A DNA stretch of 46,827 nt from Planctomycetota bacterium (GTDB lineage: Bacteria > Planctomycetota > Phycisphaerae > Phycisphaerales > SM1A02). How positions within the stretch are numbered: the stretch's first letter is position 1; each line of letters starts with the position of its first letter. The position numbers were made by a program, and so were the translations under genes. Location: contig JAPLMU010000123.1 of NCBI GenBank assembly GCA_026386795.1, positions 1-46,827 of the forward strand, read 5' to 3'. The notes under the pieces were generated by a model. That model was not told where the DNA came from. It made no database searches and saw only the letters and a list, made by a program, of their open reading frames with translations. This document shows, one piece after another, positions 33,820-42,276 of the stretch.

Positions 33820-34965
33820 ATGACTACCGCCAATCTTGCCCGTACACCCTTCCATCACTGGAGCGCCGAACGCGGGGCTCGCTTTGTGGATTTCACCGGC
33901 TGGGAGATGCCGATGTCCTACGGATCGATCATCGACGAGCACCACGCTTGCCGGACGAGTGCGGCGTTCTTTGATGTCAGCCATATGGGTCGACTGCGGA
34001 TCACTGGTCGCCATGCACGCAAGTTCCTCGACCGGGTCTGCACACGGCAGATCATGGGCATGGAACGCGGCACGGTGCGCTATTCGCTTGTGTGCAACGA
34101 GCGGGGCGGAGTACGCGACGATGTCTTGGTTTATTGCTACGAGGAAGACGATTACATGATGGTCGTCAACGCCTCAAACCGCATCAAGATCCTGGATTGG
34201 TTCGGATCAATCAAGGCGCGCGAGAACATGACATTTCAGATGGAAGACATCACCGCGGACACCGCGATGGCTGCCATTCAGGGTCCCAAGGTGATTGAGA
34301 TCGTGGGAAGTTTCAGCCGGGAAATTCCGACGCTGAAGCGCTACCGCTTCGCCGAAAAGAGCCTGATGATTGCCAAACTCACCGTGAGCCGCACCGGCTA
34401 CACGGGCGAGGATGGCGTGGAACTTGTCATGGGTTCCACGGTCGCCAAGTTCGTGCTGCCGATGCTGTTGCGTGAGAAAGCTGGCGTTGCGGCGCTCGTG
34501 CGTCCTGCCGGTCTCGGCGCGCGGGATTCCCTGCGCACGGAGGCATCAATGCCACTCTACGGGCATGAAATCAGCGAAGAGATCGACCCGCTGAGCGCTG
34601 GTCTCGGTTTCGCGGTCAAACTCGACAAGGGTGACGTGGACACGCGCGAAGGCCGATTCATTGGTCAAGAGGCGTTGTTGAAGATCAAGGCCGACGGCGT
34701 ACAGAACAGTCTCGTCGGGTTCGAAGTCGAGGGTCGCCGCTCCGCTCGTCAGGGCATGCTGCTGTACCACGGCGGCAAGCATGTTGGTCACGTCACCAGC
34801 GGCTGCCTGAGTCCGACGCTCGATAAGGTCATCGCCATGGGCTATGTGCCCGCAGCGATGAGTGCGGTTGGTACCGAATTTGAACTTGATCTTGGCAAGA
34901 TGAAGACCGCTGCAAAGATCGTCAAGATGCCGTTCTACAACCCGGTGCGAACCAAGACCAGCTGA
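33820..34965 (+). CDS. gcvT: Glycine cleavage system T-protein (aminomethyltransferase)
   Basis: 381 residues from ATG 33820. ATG 33793 in the same frame would add nine residues; the family usually starts close to the RTPFH motif. Transfers the methylene group from the aminomethylated H-protein to tetrahydrofolate and releases ammonia. Seen: RFVDFTGWEMPMSYGSI, FFDVSHMGRLRITG, RYSLVCNERGGVRDDVLVY, SRTGYTGEDGVELVM, GLGARDSLRTEASMPLYGHE and the C-terminal GHVTSGCLSPTLDKVIAMGY. The gene stands alone on the plus strand, divergent from bamA with 56 bases between starts; no other gcv gene is present here. Confidence 0.93.
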   Translation: MTTANLARTPFHHWSAERGARFVDFTGWEMPMSYGSIIDEHHACRTSAAFFDVSHMGRLRITGRHARKFLDRVCTRQIMGMERGTVRYSLVCNERGGVRDDVLVYCYEEDDYMMVVNASNRIKILDWFGSIKARENMTFQMEDITADTAMAAIQGPKVIEIVGSFSREIPTLKRYRFAEKSLMIAKLTVSRTGYTGEDGVELVMGSTVAKFVLPMLLREKAGVAALVRPAGLGARDSLRTEASMPLYGHEISEEIDPLSAGLGFAVKLDKGDVDTREGRFIGQEALLKIKADGVQNSLVGFEVEGRRSARQGMLLYHGGKHVGHVTSGCLSPTLDKVIAMGYVPAAMSAVGTEFELDLGKMKTAAKIVKMPFYNPVRTKTS

Positions 34966-35004
34966 GTTACAGCTCTACAGGGGTGAGACTTCAGGTTGAA
35001 AGTG

Positions 35005-35922
35005 TCAGGCGCCTGGCGCTTGCTTGCGCTTACGACCTGGGCGAGGCTTCTCGCTGTTGTCGGCAGGCATGTTCTCGCGGAAGAACCGGCTGGGCTTGGC
35101 GTCCGTGAGTTGCATCTGCAACTTCTTGAGCGCTTCCACTTCGATCTGTCGAACGCGCTCGCGGGTGAGGCCGACTTCCAAACCGATCTGCTTGAGTGTC
35201 AGTGGTTCCTTGCCTTCGAGGCCGAAACGCAGGCGTAACACGCGCGCATCTCGTTCGTCGATGGAATCAAGGAGCTTGAGAATGGTTGAGAAGTCTTCCT
35301 TGCGCTCAACATCATGCTCCGGAGCACGGGTGCGCGTGTCTTCGAAGATGTCGCCGAGATCGGCTCCCTCGCCGTCGTCGCCAGTCGGGGACTGACTCGG
35401 AGCGTGGTACGCCTTGACGGCGCGGCGGACAATCAGGAGTTTCTTGACGGGCAGCCCCATCGCCGTGGCCAGCTCTTGCAGCGTTGGCTGGCGCCCGAGG
35501 CTCTCTTCGAGCTTTCGGTTGGTGTGCTTCCAGCGCGCAATCAATTCCACCATGTAGGCAGGAATATGGATCGGCTGCACTGCATTAATGAGGGTGCGCT
35601 TGATGGCCTGCTTGATCCACCAACTTGCGTAGGTGCTGAATCGTGCGCCTTGCGCTGGGTCAAATCCCTCAACGGCCTTGATGAGGCCGATGTTGCCCTC
35701 TTCGATCAGATCGGAGAGCGGCAGCCCGCGGTGGGCGTAGTTCTTTGAGATGGAGATCACGAGGCGAAGGTTCGCCTTGATCATCCGATCCTTGGAGCTG
35801 AGGCACTCATCATTGATGATGCGCCAGCCCAACACCTTTTCCTCGTCGGGAGTAAGGAGTCGTTCCTCCTTGATTTCGCGGAGGTAGAGCTGAAGTTCGT
35901 TTTGGACACTGGTTCGCGCCAT
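35005..35922 (-). CDS. Sigma-70 family RNA polymerase sigma factor (primary-type, short)
   Basis: 305 residues. Region 1.2 starts QNELQLYLREIKEERLLTPD. Region 2: ANLRLVISISKNYAHRGLPL, LSDLIEEGNIGLIKAVEGFD and RFSTYASWWIKQAIKRTLIN (2.3/2.4). Region 3: MVELIARWKHTNRKLEESLG. Region 4: RVLRLRFGLEGKEPLTLKQI and GLTRERVRQIEVEALKKLQM with the HTH. There is no region 1.1, so it is a group 1/2 factor of SigA/RpoS type, as seen in several copies in planctomycetes. The C-terminus is a basic tail (KPRPGRKRKQAPGA). It is divergent from the UVR gene and convergent with gcvT. Confidence 0.92.
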   Translation of the reverse strand: MARTSVQNELQLYLREIKEERLLTPDEEKVLGWRIINDECLSSKDRMIKANLRLVISISKNYAHRGLPLSDLIEEGNIGLIKAVEGFDPAQGARFSTYASWWIKQAIKRTLINAVQPIHIPAYMVELIARWKHTNRKLEESLGRQPTLQELATAMGLPVKKLLIVRRAVKAYHAPSQSPTGDDGEGADLGDIFEDTRTRAPEHDVERKEDFSTILKLLDSIDERDARVLRLRFGLEGKEPLTLKQIGLEVGLTRERVRQIEVEALKKLQMQLTDAKPSRFFRENMPADNSEKPRPGRKRKQAPGA

Positions 35923-36030
35923 ACACCCTCGCGATCAGCAGACCAGGTCATGAGCCACACGCTCACGCCGGGTCATGCATCGTACGCAACCCATCGACAA
36001 TCGCAAGGGTCGTGTTTGGCACAAGTCAAT

Positions 36031-36981
36031 ATGAATGTCAAACTCTTTTTAGAGGAGCCGAAATTGTCAGAACCCGAGCAGAACAACACTGACGGAGGGG
36101 CGCCCGAGCAGCCGGGGCAGTCCGGGCACGGAAGGGCGGATCACGAGAGTGACCGGAAATCACCGCCTCCAAATTCGGCGAACCCGGATTCCGGTCATTC
36201 TGGTGCTTCGGACGAGACGGCTGCGGGCCCCGAGGTGGACCTCGCCGGGATCTTGGCAGGGTGGCCCGTGGGCGGCAATCGACCCACCGTCAGAATGATC
36301 AGAACATCCTCCGGGGAGCGCGCAATTCAGGTTCGGCTGGAATTGGGCCTCCTGCAATTTGCCCTGACGGGGCGTCCCGACGGTCGCCGACCCCACGGCG
36401 CCGACTCACTCTTGGACTGGCATCTTGGGCGATTTCAGGCGCATCGCCTGCGTACTGGCGGGGACGATGGCCTTCAACTCACCTCCAAAGAGTGCGCCGC
36501 GTTGCGCGACGAGGGCGTGCAGGTCTATCACCGTTACGTGGCCCTCTTCGCGCTTGAGGAGTACGAAGCCGTGGTTCGCGACACTGGTCGAAATCTCCGG
36601 ATGTTTGATTTGTGCCGCGACTTCGGAGCAAGTCAGGGCGACCGCACGGTGTTGGAACAGTTCCGGCCATTCGTGGTGATGATGCGTGCGCGCGCAGAGG
36701 CAGCCATTGGGCTCGCGGGGGGCGATGCTCGACGGGCACTTTTGGCGGTCGAACGTGCGCTGGCAGAATTGCGTTCGCACTTTGATGATCACGGCCCAAT
36801 GGGCGGATTCGATCAATCGAGTGAAGTCACGCTGCTGCGCGGAATGCGCGATGCGTTGGTGCCACGTCTGCCAACAAGTCAGCGCTCGGAATTAGAAGAG
36901 CGACTGCGCCGCGCGGTGGATGCGGAGAACTTTGAACTCGCAGCGATCTTGCGCGATGAGCTACGGGCGCTTGAATATTGA
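36031..36981 (+). CDS. UVR-motif (UvrB/UvrC-type) protein
   Basis: 316 residues from ATG 36031. A TTG at 36064 preceded by GAGGAG is an equally good start and gives the natural opening MSEPEQNN. The N-terminus is acidic and disordered (DGGAPEQPGQSGHG). The conserved core is RAIQVRLELGLLQFALTGRP, DGRRPHGADSLLDWH and a helical region ALRDEGVQVYHRYVALFALE and EYEAVVRDTGRNLRMFDLC. A UVR motif ends the protein (LEERLRRAVDAENFELAAIL RDELRALEY). The RPDGxRPHG pattern is frequent in planctomycete UVR proteins. Such motifs mediate protein contacts, as in UvrB/UvrC and McsA; the role here is unknown. Confidence 0.8.
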   Translation: MNVKLFLEEPKLSEPEQNNTDGGAPEQPGQSGHGRADHESDRKSPPPNSANPDSGHSGASDETAAGPEVDLAGILAGWPVGGNRPTVRMIRTSSGERAIQVRLELGLLQFALTGRPDGRRPHGADSLLDWHLGRFQAHRLRTGGDDGLQLTSKECAALRDEGVQVYHRYVALFALEEYEAVVRDTGRNLRMFDLCRDFGASQGDRTVLEQFRPFVVMMRARAEAAIGLAGGDARRALLAVERALAELRSHFDDHGPMGGFDQSSEVTLLRGMRDALVPRLPTSQRSELEERLRRAVDAENFELAAILRDELRALEY

Positions 36982-37031
36982 TGATGGCAACAGGCTTGAT
37001 CGCAACGCGCTGAAGTTACGCGCGGTGAACA

Positions 37032-39278
37032 TCACTCATGTCGCGCAGCCACTTCAAGCATGCTCGCTGCGAATGCCGGACCGCCGAGCGCAGGATCCAT
37101 CGCCTTGAGTCGTGCAACTTTCGGCGCGATCGCTTCGGTGGAGCGGTTCACTCTGTCAAGAATCTGTAGGCGGCGCGCTTGGCATAACCACCACGCGGGG
37201 GACTCTTCGCGCACAGTGCGTGCAACTCGTTCATAGAGCACAAATGCTTCAGTAAGTGCTGCATCGCCGCCGATTCCCCACAGCGATTCTGCCAGTGCAA
37301 GCGTCAGATCAGCGCGTTCGCCGCGCGCGGCTATAGCGCGTCGCGCGGCGGCTTGTGCGGAGTCGTGCATGCGGGCGACCACAAATGCGCGCGCCAAGAT
37401 TTCATCGCGTTCCGGTGTCGGAGGAGCAATGTGCATGGTGGCGTCGGCAAGCCGTGCAATGCGCGCGATTTGTTGTTCGTCGACGGCTGCGGCGGCGACA
37501 CTTCCTAAGTCAGCAGCAGACATTCTTCGCAAGACGCGCGCGGCGGCATCGGCGGTGTCGTTGGCATCCGCTGCTGCGGCATCGGCCACCGTGCGATCCA
37601 TTTCAATGGAGCGTGTTGCGAGCACCAAAGCGCGAATGCGTTCTTCAAGCATGCGTTGTCGAACGGCTTCAGGGAGCGCAGTGCCAGGCAGTGGGCGCGC
37701 GCGGTCGAGCGCTTCGAGCGCGGCATCGGCGCGTACTTCATCATTGAGGGCGTCAGCGGCCGCAATTGCTAAGTCAGCACGCAACGCGATGTCAGTCACC
37801 CCGGAACGATCAGCGCGATCAAGACCGTCAAGTGCAAGTGCCGCGCGTCGCGCTGGTGACTCACGCGTTTCCACCGCGGTGTCACTCGATAGGACGAGCG
37901 CAGACTGTTCCACTCGCCACGTCGCGTGGTCTGGGTGATCTGGGAAGCGAGCGACTGCCGTTGCAAGAACGCGCGCAAACAGCACGGAATCGCCAGTTCC
38001 GCGTGCTGCGGCAACAGCTGCATCAATCGCGTGGCGCGAAACCGGTTCTGATGGATACGCCTGCGCAAATTCAAGGAGCGCCGCGGCGCCCTCGGCTGGA
38101 TGACCAAGCAGCAGTTCCGCGCGACCAAGTTCGAGCATGGCAAGTGTTCGGACACCCGCTTCAAGGGCGGGATCAGCAAGCGCGCCCCGCAGGAGCGCCG
38201 TGCCAGCCGAGCGTCCTTCGCTGCTGCCGCTTGCAGCCAACGCGCGTGCCACCCGCACCACGGGATCATCCATGCTGCCGGCGTGTTCAGCGATCCGCGC
38301 CAGCGCTGCGGCGCGAACAGCGGCACGACGCGTGGGCGGAGTTGCTGCAACAGCATCAAGCCATCCGCGCCATGCCGGCGCCGGACCAGAAGTGCCGGGA
38401 GTGACGGTGCTCGTTGCGTCGGCTGCTGCGCCGCGTGCGAGTCGAAAGTCAAGGTCGCCGAGTAAGAGACGCGAATCATCGTCAAGTGATGCGCCGTATC
38501 GGGCGCGGAGGCTATCGAGCGCGCGGCGGCGGCTACTCGCGTTCGGCGCTGCGTTCTCACTCAGCGCTGCGATCGCAAGAAGTCGGAGCGCAGGCTCCGC
38601 GGCGGGGTTCGCAGCGAGCGGTCCGAGCACAGCATCCGCCTCGGCGCGGCGACCAATACGCGTGAGTCCAAGCCCGCAACACGCATCAGCCAAGGTGCGC
38701 GCGTTGCCAGAAAGTCCGCCACGCATAGCGGAAAGACGCAGGGCGGCACTCTCAATGATGGCAGGCGCGTCAGCTTCTGGAAGCGCTCCGCACCAACCTG
38801 CAAGTACAGCGGCGCAGGCGCGGATGAGCGGAATGCGTTGCGCAAGTTCCACGGAGTCAAGGCGCGCGGTGAGTTCAGGTGTGGCAGTCCCGGCGCTCAT
38901 TGCAGCGCGCGCGGATCGCTCGGCGGCACGCGTCCAAGTCAGGGCGTCGCGCAAGAGTGCAGTGCTGCGCTCGCGTTGCGCTGCAGTTGGAATGCCAACG
39001 ATGGTTGTCACGCCGCACACATCAACACTCAGACCGAGCGTGATGGCATCTTCGGCAGCATCGGCAAGCCAGGCCGCACAACGTGGATCATCTGACTCAA
39101 GCAGCGGCGCACGCACGCGCTCAAGTCGCGTCCACGCCGCGGTGGCTGCCACCGAAGTAGCGAACGGGCGACGCGCGTCAATACGCGCTGCATCGGTTGC
39201 GGCCGCAACGGAATCGATACCGCCCGGCACCGGTACTTGCGCGACCCACGCCGCGACTGCTATCGCTGTGGCAATCAC
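37032..39278 (-). CDS. Exported helical-repeat (TPR-like) protein, last gene of the Exb operon
   Basis: 748 residues. Short signal sequence MIATAIAVAAWVAQVPVPGG. The rest is almost all helical, alanine-rich repeats (LLAIAALSENAAPNASSRRR; AMLELGRAELLLGHPAEGAA; VLARAFVVARMHDSAQAAA-like), typical of TPR or alpha-solenoid scaffolds in the periplasm. It starts inside the ExbD stop (ATGA overlap), so it is coupled to the proton-channel operon and may be the periplasmic partner of the motor. No enzyme motif seen. Its long antisense frames are shadows of GC-rich codons. Confidence 0.75.
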   Translation of the reverse strand: MIATAIAVAAWVAQVPVPGGIDSVAAATDAARIDARRPFATSVAATAAWTRLERVRAPLLESDDPRCAAWLADAAEDAITLGLSVDVCGVTTIVGIPTAAQRERSTALLRDALTWTRAAERSARAAMSAGTATPELTARLDSVELAQRIPLIRACAAVLAGWCGALPEADAPAIIESAALRLSAMRGGLSGNARTLADACCGLGLTRIGRRAEADAVLGPLAANPAAEPALRLLAIAALSENAAPNASSRRRALDSLRARYGASLDDDSRLLLGDLDFRLARGAAADATSTVTPGTSGPAPAWRGWLDAVAATPPTRRAAVRAAALARIAEHAGSMDDPVVRVARALAASGSSEGRSAGTALLRGALADPALEAGVRTLAMLELGRAELLLGHPAEGAAALLEFAQAYPSEPVSRHAIDAAVAAARGTGDSVLFARVLATAVARFPDHPDHATWRVEQSALVLSSDTAVETRESPARRAALALDGLDRADRSGVTDIALRADLAIAAADALNDEVRADAALEALDRARPLPGTALPEAVRQRMLEERIRALVLATRSIEMDRTVADAAAADANDTADAAARVLRRMSAADLGSVAAAAVDEQQIARIARLADATMHIAPPTPERDEILARAFVVARMHDSAQAAARRAIAARGERADLTLALAESLWGIGGDAALTEAFVLYERVARTVREESPAWWLCQARRLQILDRVNRSTEAIAPKVARLKAMDPALGGPAFAASMLEVAARHE

Positions 39279-39928
39279 TGACCGGCCTCGGTTCCGGAGG
39301 TGCGTTGTTCGAATCCAACATTTCGGAATCCCGCGGCAACAGCGGCGTCAAGCACCTCGACCGCAATTTCCCACGGGGCGTTGTCGGCGGGTGCAATCAC
39401 CACGGGGAATGCAGGCTCAAACATGCCGTTTGGATGCCCGCTGCCGCGCAATTCATTCGCCAAAGCGGTGCGCAATTCACTCGGCGTGAAGGTGCGTCGC
39501 AAGGGCGCGCCGGCGACGATTTTTCCATCAACGCGCACTTCAAGGTGCAACGCTTCATCGCGCATCGCAAAGGGGTCGAGCGGAATGCTCGGTGGCGCGG
39601 GCGCGACAGTTTCCGAGTGCGCGGCATCCTTTGCAGTCACTGCAACGCGGCGCGAAAGATCCATGGCAATCACGCGCTCATCGGATGCATAACGCGTGGT
39701 GGCAATGAAGAACACCAGGAGTTGAAAGACAACATCAATCATCGGCGTCATGTTGGTGCTGATAGCGGCACCGAGCGATCGTCCGCGCAGGCGGCGCGGC
39801 GCGCGCCATCCACGGCGTGGTCGATGGCCGACGCGAGCATCCGGAAGTGCAGCCGCTAATGCGTTGAGCGCATCAAGTGCATTGCGAGCCGCGTGCGCGG
39901 ACTGGAGCTCGTTGGCCGTCTCAGCCAT
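39275..39928 (-). CDS. ExbD/TolR-family protein (second of operon)
   Basis: 217 residues from ATG 39928, longer than usual because of an N-terminal cytoplasmic extension (about 55 residues) rich in basic residues (GHRPRRGWRAPRRLRGRS). The membrane helix ISTNMTPMIDVVFQLLVFFI carries the essential aspartate. The periplasmic domain includes LHLEVRVDGKIVAGAP and ends VLDAAVAAGFRNVGFEQRT. It overlaps the previous ExbD by 8 bases and the next gene by 4, so it sits in a tightly coupled operon. Confidence 0.85.
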   Translation of the reverse strand: MAETANELQSAHAARNALDALNALAAALPDARVGHRPRRGWRAPRRLRGRSLGAAISTNMTPMIDVVFQLLVFFIATTRYASDERVIAMDLSRRVAVTAKDAAHSETVAPAPPSIPLDPFAMRDEALHLEVRVDGKIVAGAPLRRTFTPSELRTALANELRGSGHPNGMFEPAFPVVIAPADNAPWEIAVEVLDAAVAAGFRNVGFEQRTSGTEAGQ

Positions 39929-40403
39929 TGCCGCCTCCGCCAAGGACCACCAGTCGCACGCGGGCACGCGTGCGGTCGATACCACTTTCAGTCAGCGCGT
40001 CGGCGACCGCGGTCATTGCTGGACGCACCCACGAGTACGCGGTGGCGCGGTCAGCGCGAATGTTCACTTCAACGCTTGGTCGACCCTTCATTGCCTGTGC
40101 GATGGCGGCAACCAATTGTTGCAGTCCAGCAGTATCGGCCGTGAAATCGCGTTTTCCTAAGCGGTATCCGGCAGCGCCGCCGTCGGTTGCTGGAATGACG
40201 TTCACCACAATGCGCTCGGATCCGTCGGGCTGCTTTGCGGTCCCGGATGTCGGTCGCGGTAGTGAGAGGTCAACCATTTCCGCGCTCGTCACTTGGCTGA
40301 CGAGCACAAAGAACACGATGAGTAGAAACGCCATATCGATGAGCGGCGTCATGTTCGCCTCAAACGATCCCGGTCCTCTGCGATGGATGCGACTTGCGCG
40401 CAT
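39921..40403 (-). CDS. ExbD/TolR-family protein (first of operon)
   Basis: 160 residues. Membrane helix FEANMTPLIDMAFLLIVFFV with the proton aspartate, then a periplasmic domain (VEVNIRADRATAYSWVRPAM, AVADALTESGIDRTRARVRL). Its ATG shares one base with the ExbB stop (TAATG). Together with ExbB and the second ExbD it makes a one-B, two-D unit like that at 11431-13084. Confidence 0.88.
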   Translation of the reverse strand: MRASRIHRRGPGSFEANMTPLIDMAFLLIVFFVLVSQVTSAEMVDLSLPRPTSGTAKQPDGSERIVVNVIPATDGGAAGYRLGKRDFTADTAGLQQLVAAIAQAMKGRPSVEVNIRADRATAYSWVRPAMTAVADALTESGIDRTRARVRLVVLGGGGNG

Positions 40404-41185
40404 TAGGCCTCGGCGCCTTTGTTGCCTGCCTGCATTGCGGCAACCGGCGAGCCAGAGCCGCCCGGACGGAAGCGCATGAGAATCTGTTCCACTTCACGCG
40501 CGCCCTCTGAACCAGCGGCATCAATGCGATTGCGAACCACTGCGAACGTACTCAGTGCAGGAATCGCAATGAGTAGTCCCCAGAATGTGGTCACCAGCGC
40601 CGTGCCGATACCGCCAGCGAGTGCAACGGGATCTGCGGTGCCTCCCATCTGCGCGATGGTGAAGAACGCGACGATCATTCCGTAGACGGTTCCAAACAGT
40701 CCGATCATGGGTGCAACTTGCCCAAAGACGTTGAGTACTTCGATCTTGCGTAGGCGTCGCACCACGAGTTCGTCAGTCATTGATTCCGCAGCTTGCATCA
40801 TGGCATCATGTCCAGCCGGTGCAGCGAGGAGCGCAGCATGGATCACGCGCCCGAAGTCGCCACCCTTGGTGCGCGACCACTCAAGCGACTCGGCGAACTG
40901 GCCTGAACTCACCATCTTCCGCATCATTTCCACAGCAGATGGCGGCAGCATGTCACCAACGCGGTTGGCGGTGAAGGCAATCCAAATGAGCGCCACGCTG
41001 GCGATACTCATCGCAATCAGCACCCAGATCATGGAGCTGCCGATCCAGTCAACACGCACGCCGCCATCTGGCAATTGATCAAGCGAGATGAAGAAGGCGG
41101 TGGCGAACGACGGTCCGGCAGATGCGGGCGCAGCGATACATGTGGCTGCAATTGCGGACGCGCTACGGAGTGATGTACTGGTCAT
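40403..41185 (-). CDS. ExbB/TolQ/MotA-family proton-channel protein
   Basis: 260 residues with a signal-like N-terminus (SLRSASAIAATCIAAPASA) ahead of a periplasmic segment and the first helix MIWVLIAMSIASVALIWIAF. Signature helices: IEVLNVFGQVAPMIGLFGTV and ALVTTFWGLLIAIPALSTFA. A cleaved signal on an ExbB is a known arrangement in planctomycete and Bacteroidetes homologues. Its ATG overlaps the VWA-like gene stop (ATGA). Confidence 0.88.
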   Translation of the reverse strand: MTSTSLRSASAIAATCIAAPASAGPSFATAFFISLDQLPDGGVRVDWIGSSMIWVLIAMSIASVALIWIAFTANRVGDMLPPSAVEMMRKMVSSGQFAESLEWSRTKGGDFGRVIHAALLAAPAGHDAMMQAAESMTDELVVRRLRKIEVLNVFGQVAPMIGLFGTVYGMIVAFFTIAQMGGTADPVALAGGIGTALVTTFWGLLIAIPALSTFAVVRNRIDAAGSEGAREVEQILMRFRPGGSGSPVAAMQAGNKGAEA

Positions 41186-42276
41186 TTGCTGATGGTTCCT
41201 GCAGGCTGGTTGCGTGAGCGCATCGGTGCAAGTCCGAGCGTCGCGCGGTCAAGAAGAAGGTATCCGGTGCTGCCGCCGTGGCGCTCGCCGAGTGCGCGCA
41301 GTGCGCCGTCCGCCGATGTTTCCACGAGTTCGACACAGAGAAATGTGGCAATGCGACTGCCGTCGGCGTTCTTTGGGTTCAGTCGATCGGCGGTTGAGAG
41401 AAGCGTGGCGTTTGCGCTGCGTGCGGCAGTGCGTAGCGGCGTGGGCGTTCCGCGCGCGATGACGCACACGGCGTCCGGTTCCAAGGTGCGCCAGACGCGG
41501 TCGAGCGCGTCGCCGAGATCGGGCGTGCCGCCTGGTGCGCTGCGCTCGGTAAACCAGCGCAACGCGGCTGCGGTGTTGGCGCGCGTGGCTGAAGCGGGCG
41601 TGCCCGGCGCAAGTTCCACGCCGCTACCGCGCGCGATAGCCACCGTGAACTGTTGATTGGGCGTGAGTGCTGCGAGCCGTTGCGCGAGCACGGCCCGCGC
41701 GGCCGGCAGTGCGGAGAGCAATCGCCCACCGCCATCAATCAGGAATGCCACGCGCTGTTTGTCCATCGCAAAGCTCGCCGCGCGAAATCGTTCTGGCAGT
41801 GCTCCGCCGAATCCAAGCGGTCCGCCGAAACGTGCGGCGGCAGTGGCGCTCACTGGTATTGGAGGTGCCAGTCGCTCCAATCGATCGGCGGCAGCGCGTG
41901 CGCCTGAGCCTGCGTCGTGCACGCCGCGCGCAGCTGGTCCTTGGTAGACGAGTGCGCCTCCGGGGATCGGTAATTCAGGCGGCGCGGGTGCAATGCCAGC
42001 GGGTGGCGGGGGAGTCCATTCGGCAACCAAGATCGGCGGTGCTTCGCGACGCATCGCGCGAGCTGCGGTAATGCCCATGGCGACAAGGCCAAGTGCAATC
42101 AGTGCGTGAACGATGGTGGAAGCAGTGATCGCGACGAATGGGCTACGGGGTGTAACGCCACTTTCAACCGGGCTTTCAAGGCTGCTTTCAAGGCTACTTT
42201 CAAGGCTGCGTCCGAGTCCATGATCGGCGTCGGCGCTATCGACAGCGCTATCGAACTTCTCCGCGTCACCACTCAT
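41182..42276 (-). CDS. Membrane-anchored VWA-like protein
   Basis: 364 residues. The N-terminus is a cytoplasmic acidic stretch with a tandem repeat (LESSLESSLESPVES), then a membrane helix ITASTIVHALIALGLVAMGI. A proline-rich linker (EWTPPPPAGIAPAPPELPIP) leads to a domain with KQRVAFLIDGGGRLLSALPA, PNQQFTVAIARGSGVEL and DAVCVIARGTPTPLRTA. The fold looks like a von Willebrand A domain, but the MIDAS DxSxS is DGGGR, so metal binding is doubtful. It may sense or assemble cell-envelope components for the ExbBD motor. The stop overlaps exbB in ATGA. Confidence 0.7.
   Translation of the reverse strand: MSGDAEKFDSAVDSADADHGLGRSLESSLESSLESPVESGVTPRSPFVAITASTIVHALIALGLVAMGITAARAMRREAPPILVAEWTPPPPAGIAPAPPELPIPGGALVYQGPAARGVHDAGSGARAAADRLERLAPPIPVSATAAARFGGPLGFGGALPERFRAASFAMDKQRVAFLIDGGGRLLSALPAARAVLAQRLAALTPNQQFTVAIARGSGVELAPGTPASATRANTAAALRWFTERSAPGGTPDLGDALDRVWRTLEPDAVCVIARGTPTPLRTAARSANATLLSTADRLNPKNADGSRIATFLCVELVETSADGALRALGERHGGSTGYLLLDRATLGLAPMRSRNQPAGTISK
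42173..42208. repeat. Three 12-bp tandem units (CTTTCAAGGCTG) in the VWA-like gene
   Basis: Two exact units and one with a single change; a degenerate fourth unit (CTTTCAACCGGG) precedes them at 42161. They encode the LESS repeats in the cytoplasmic N-terminus and do not break the frame. Confidence 0.8.

Noticed and set aside
38137-39489. 450-residue plus-strand frame opposite the helical-repeat gene
   Set aside because: Ser/Ala/Arg-biased composition typical of a GC-rich shadow, with no family motif; the minus-strand gene is operon-coupled.
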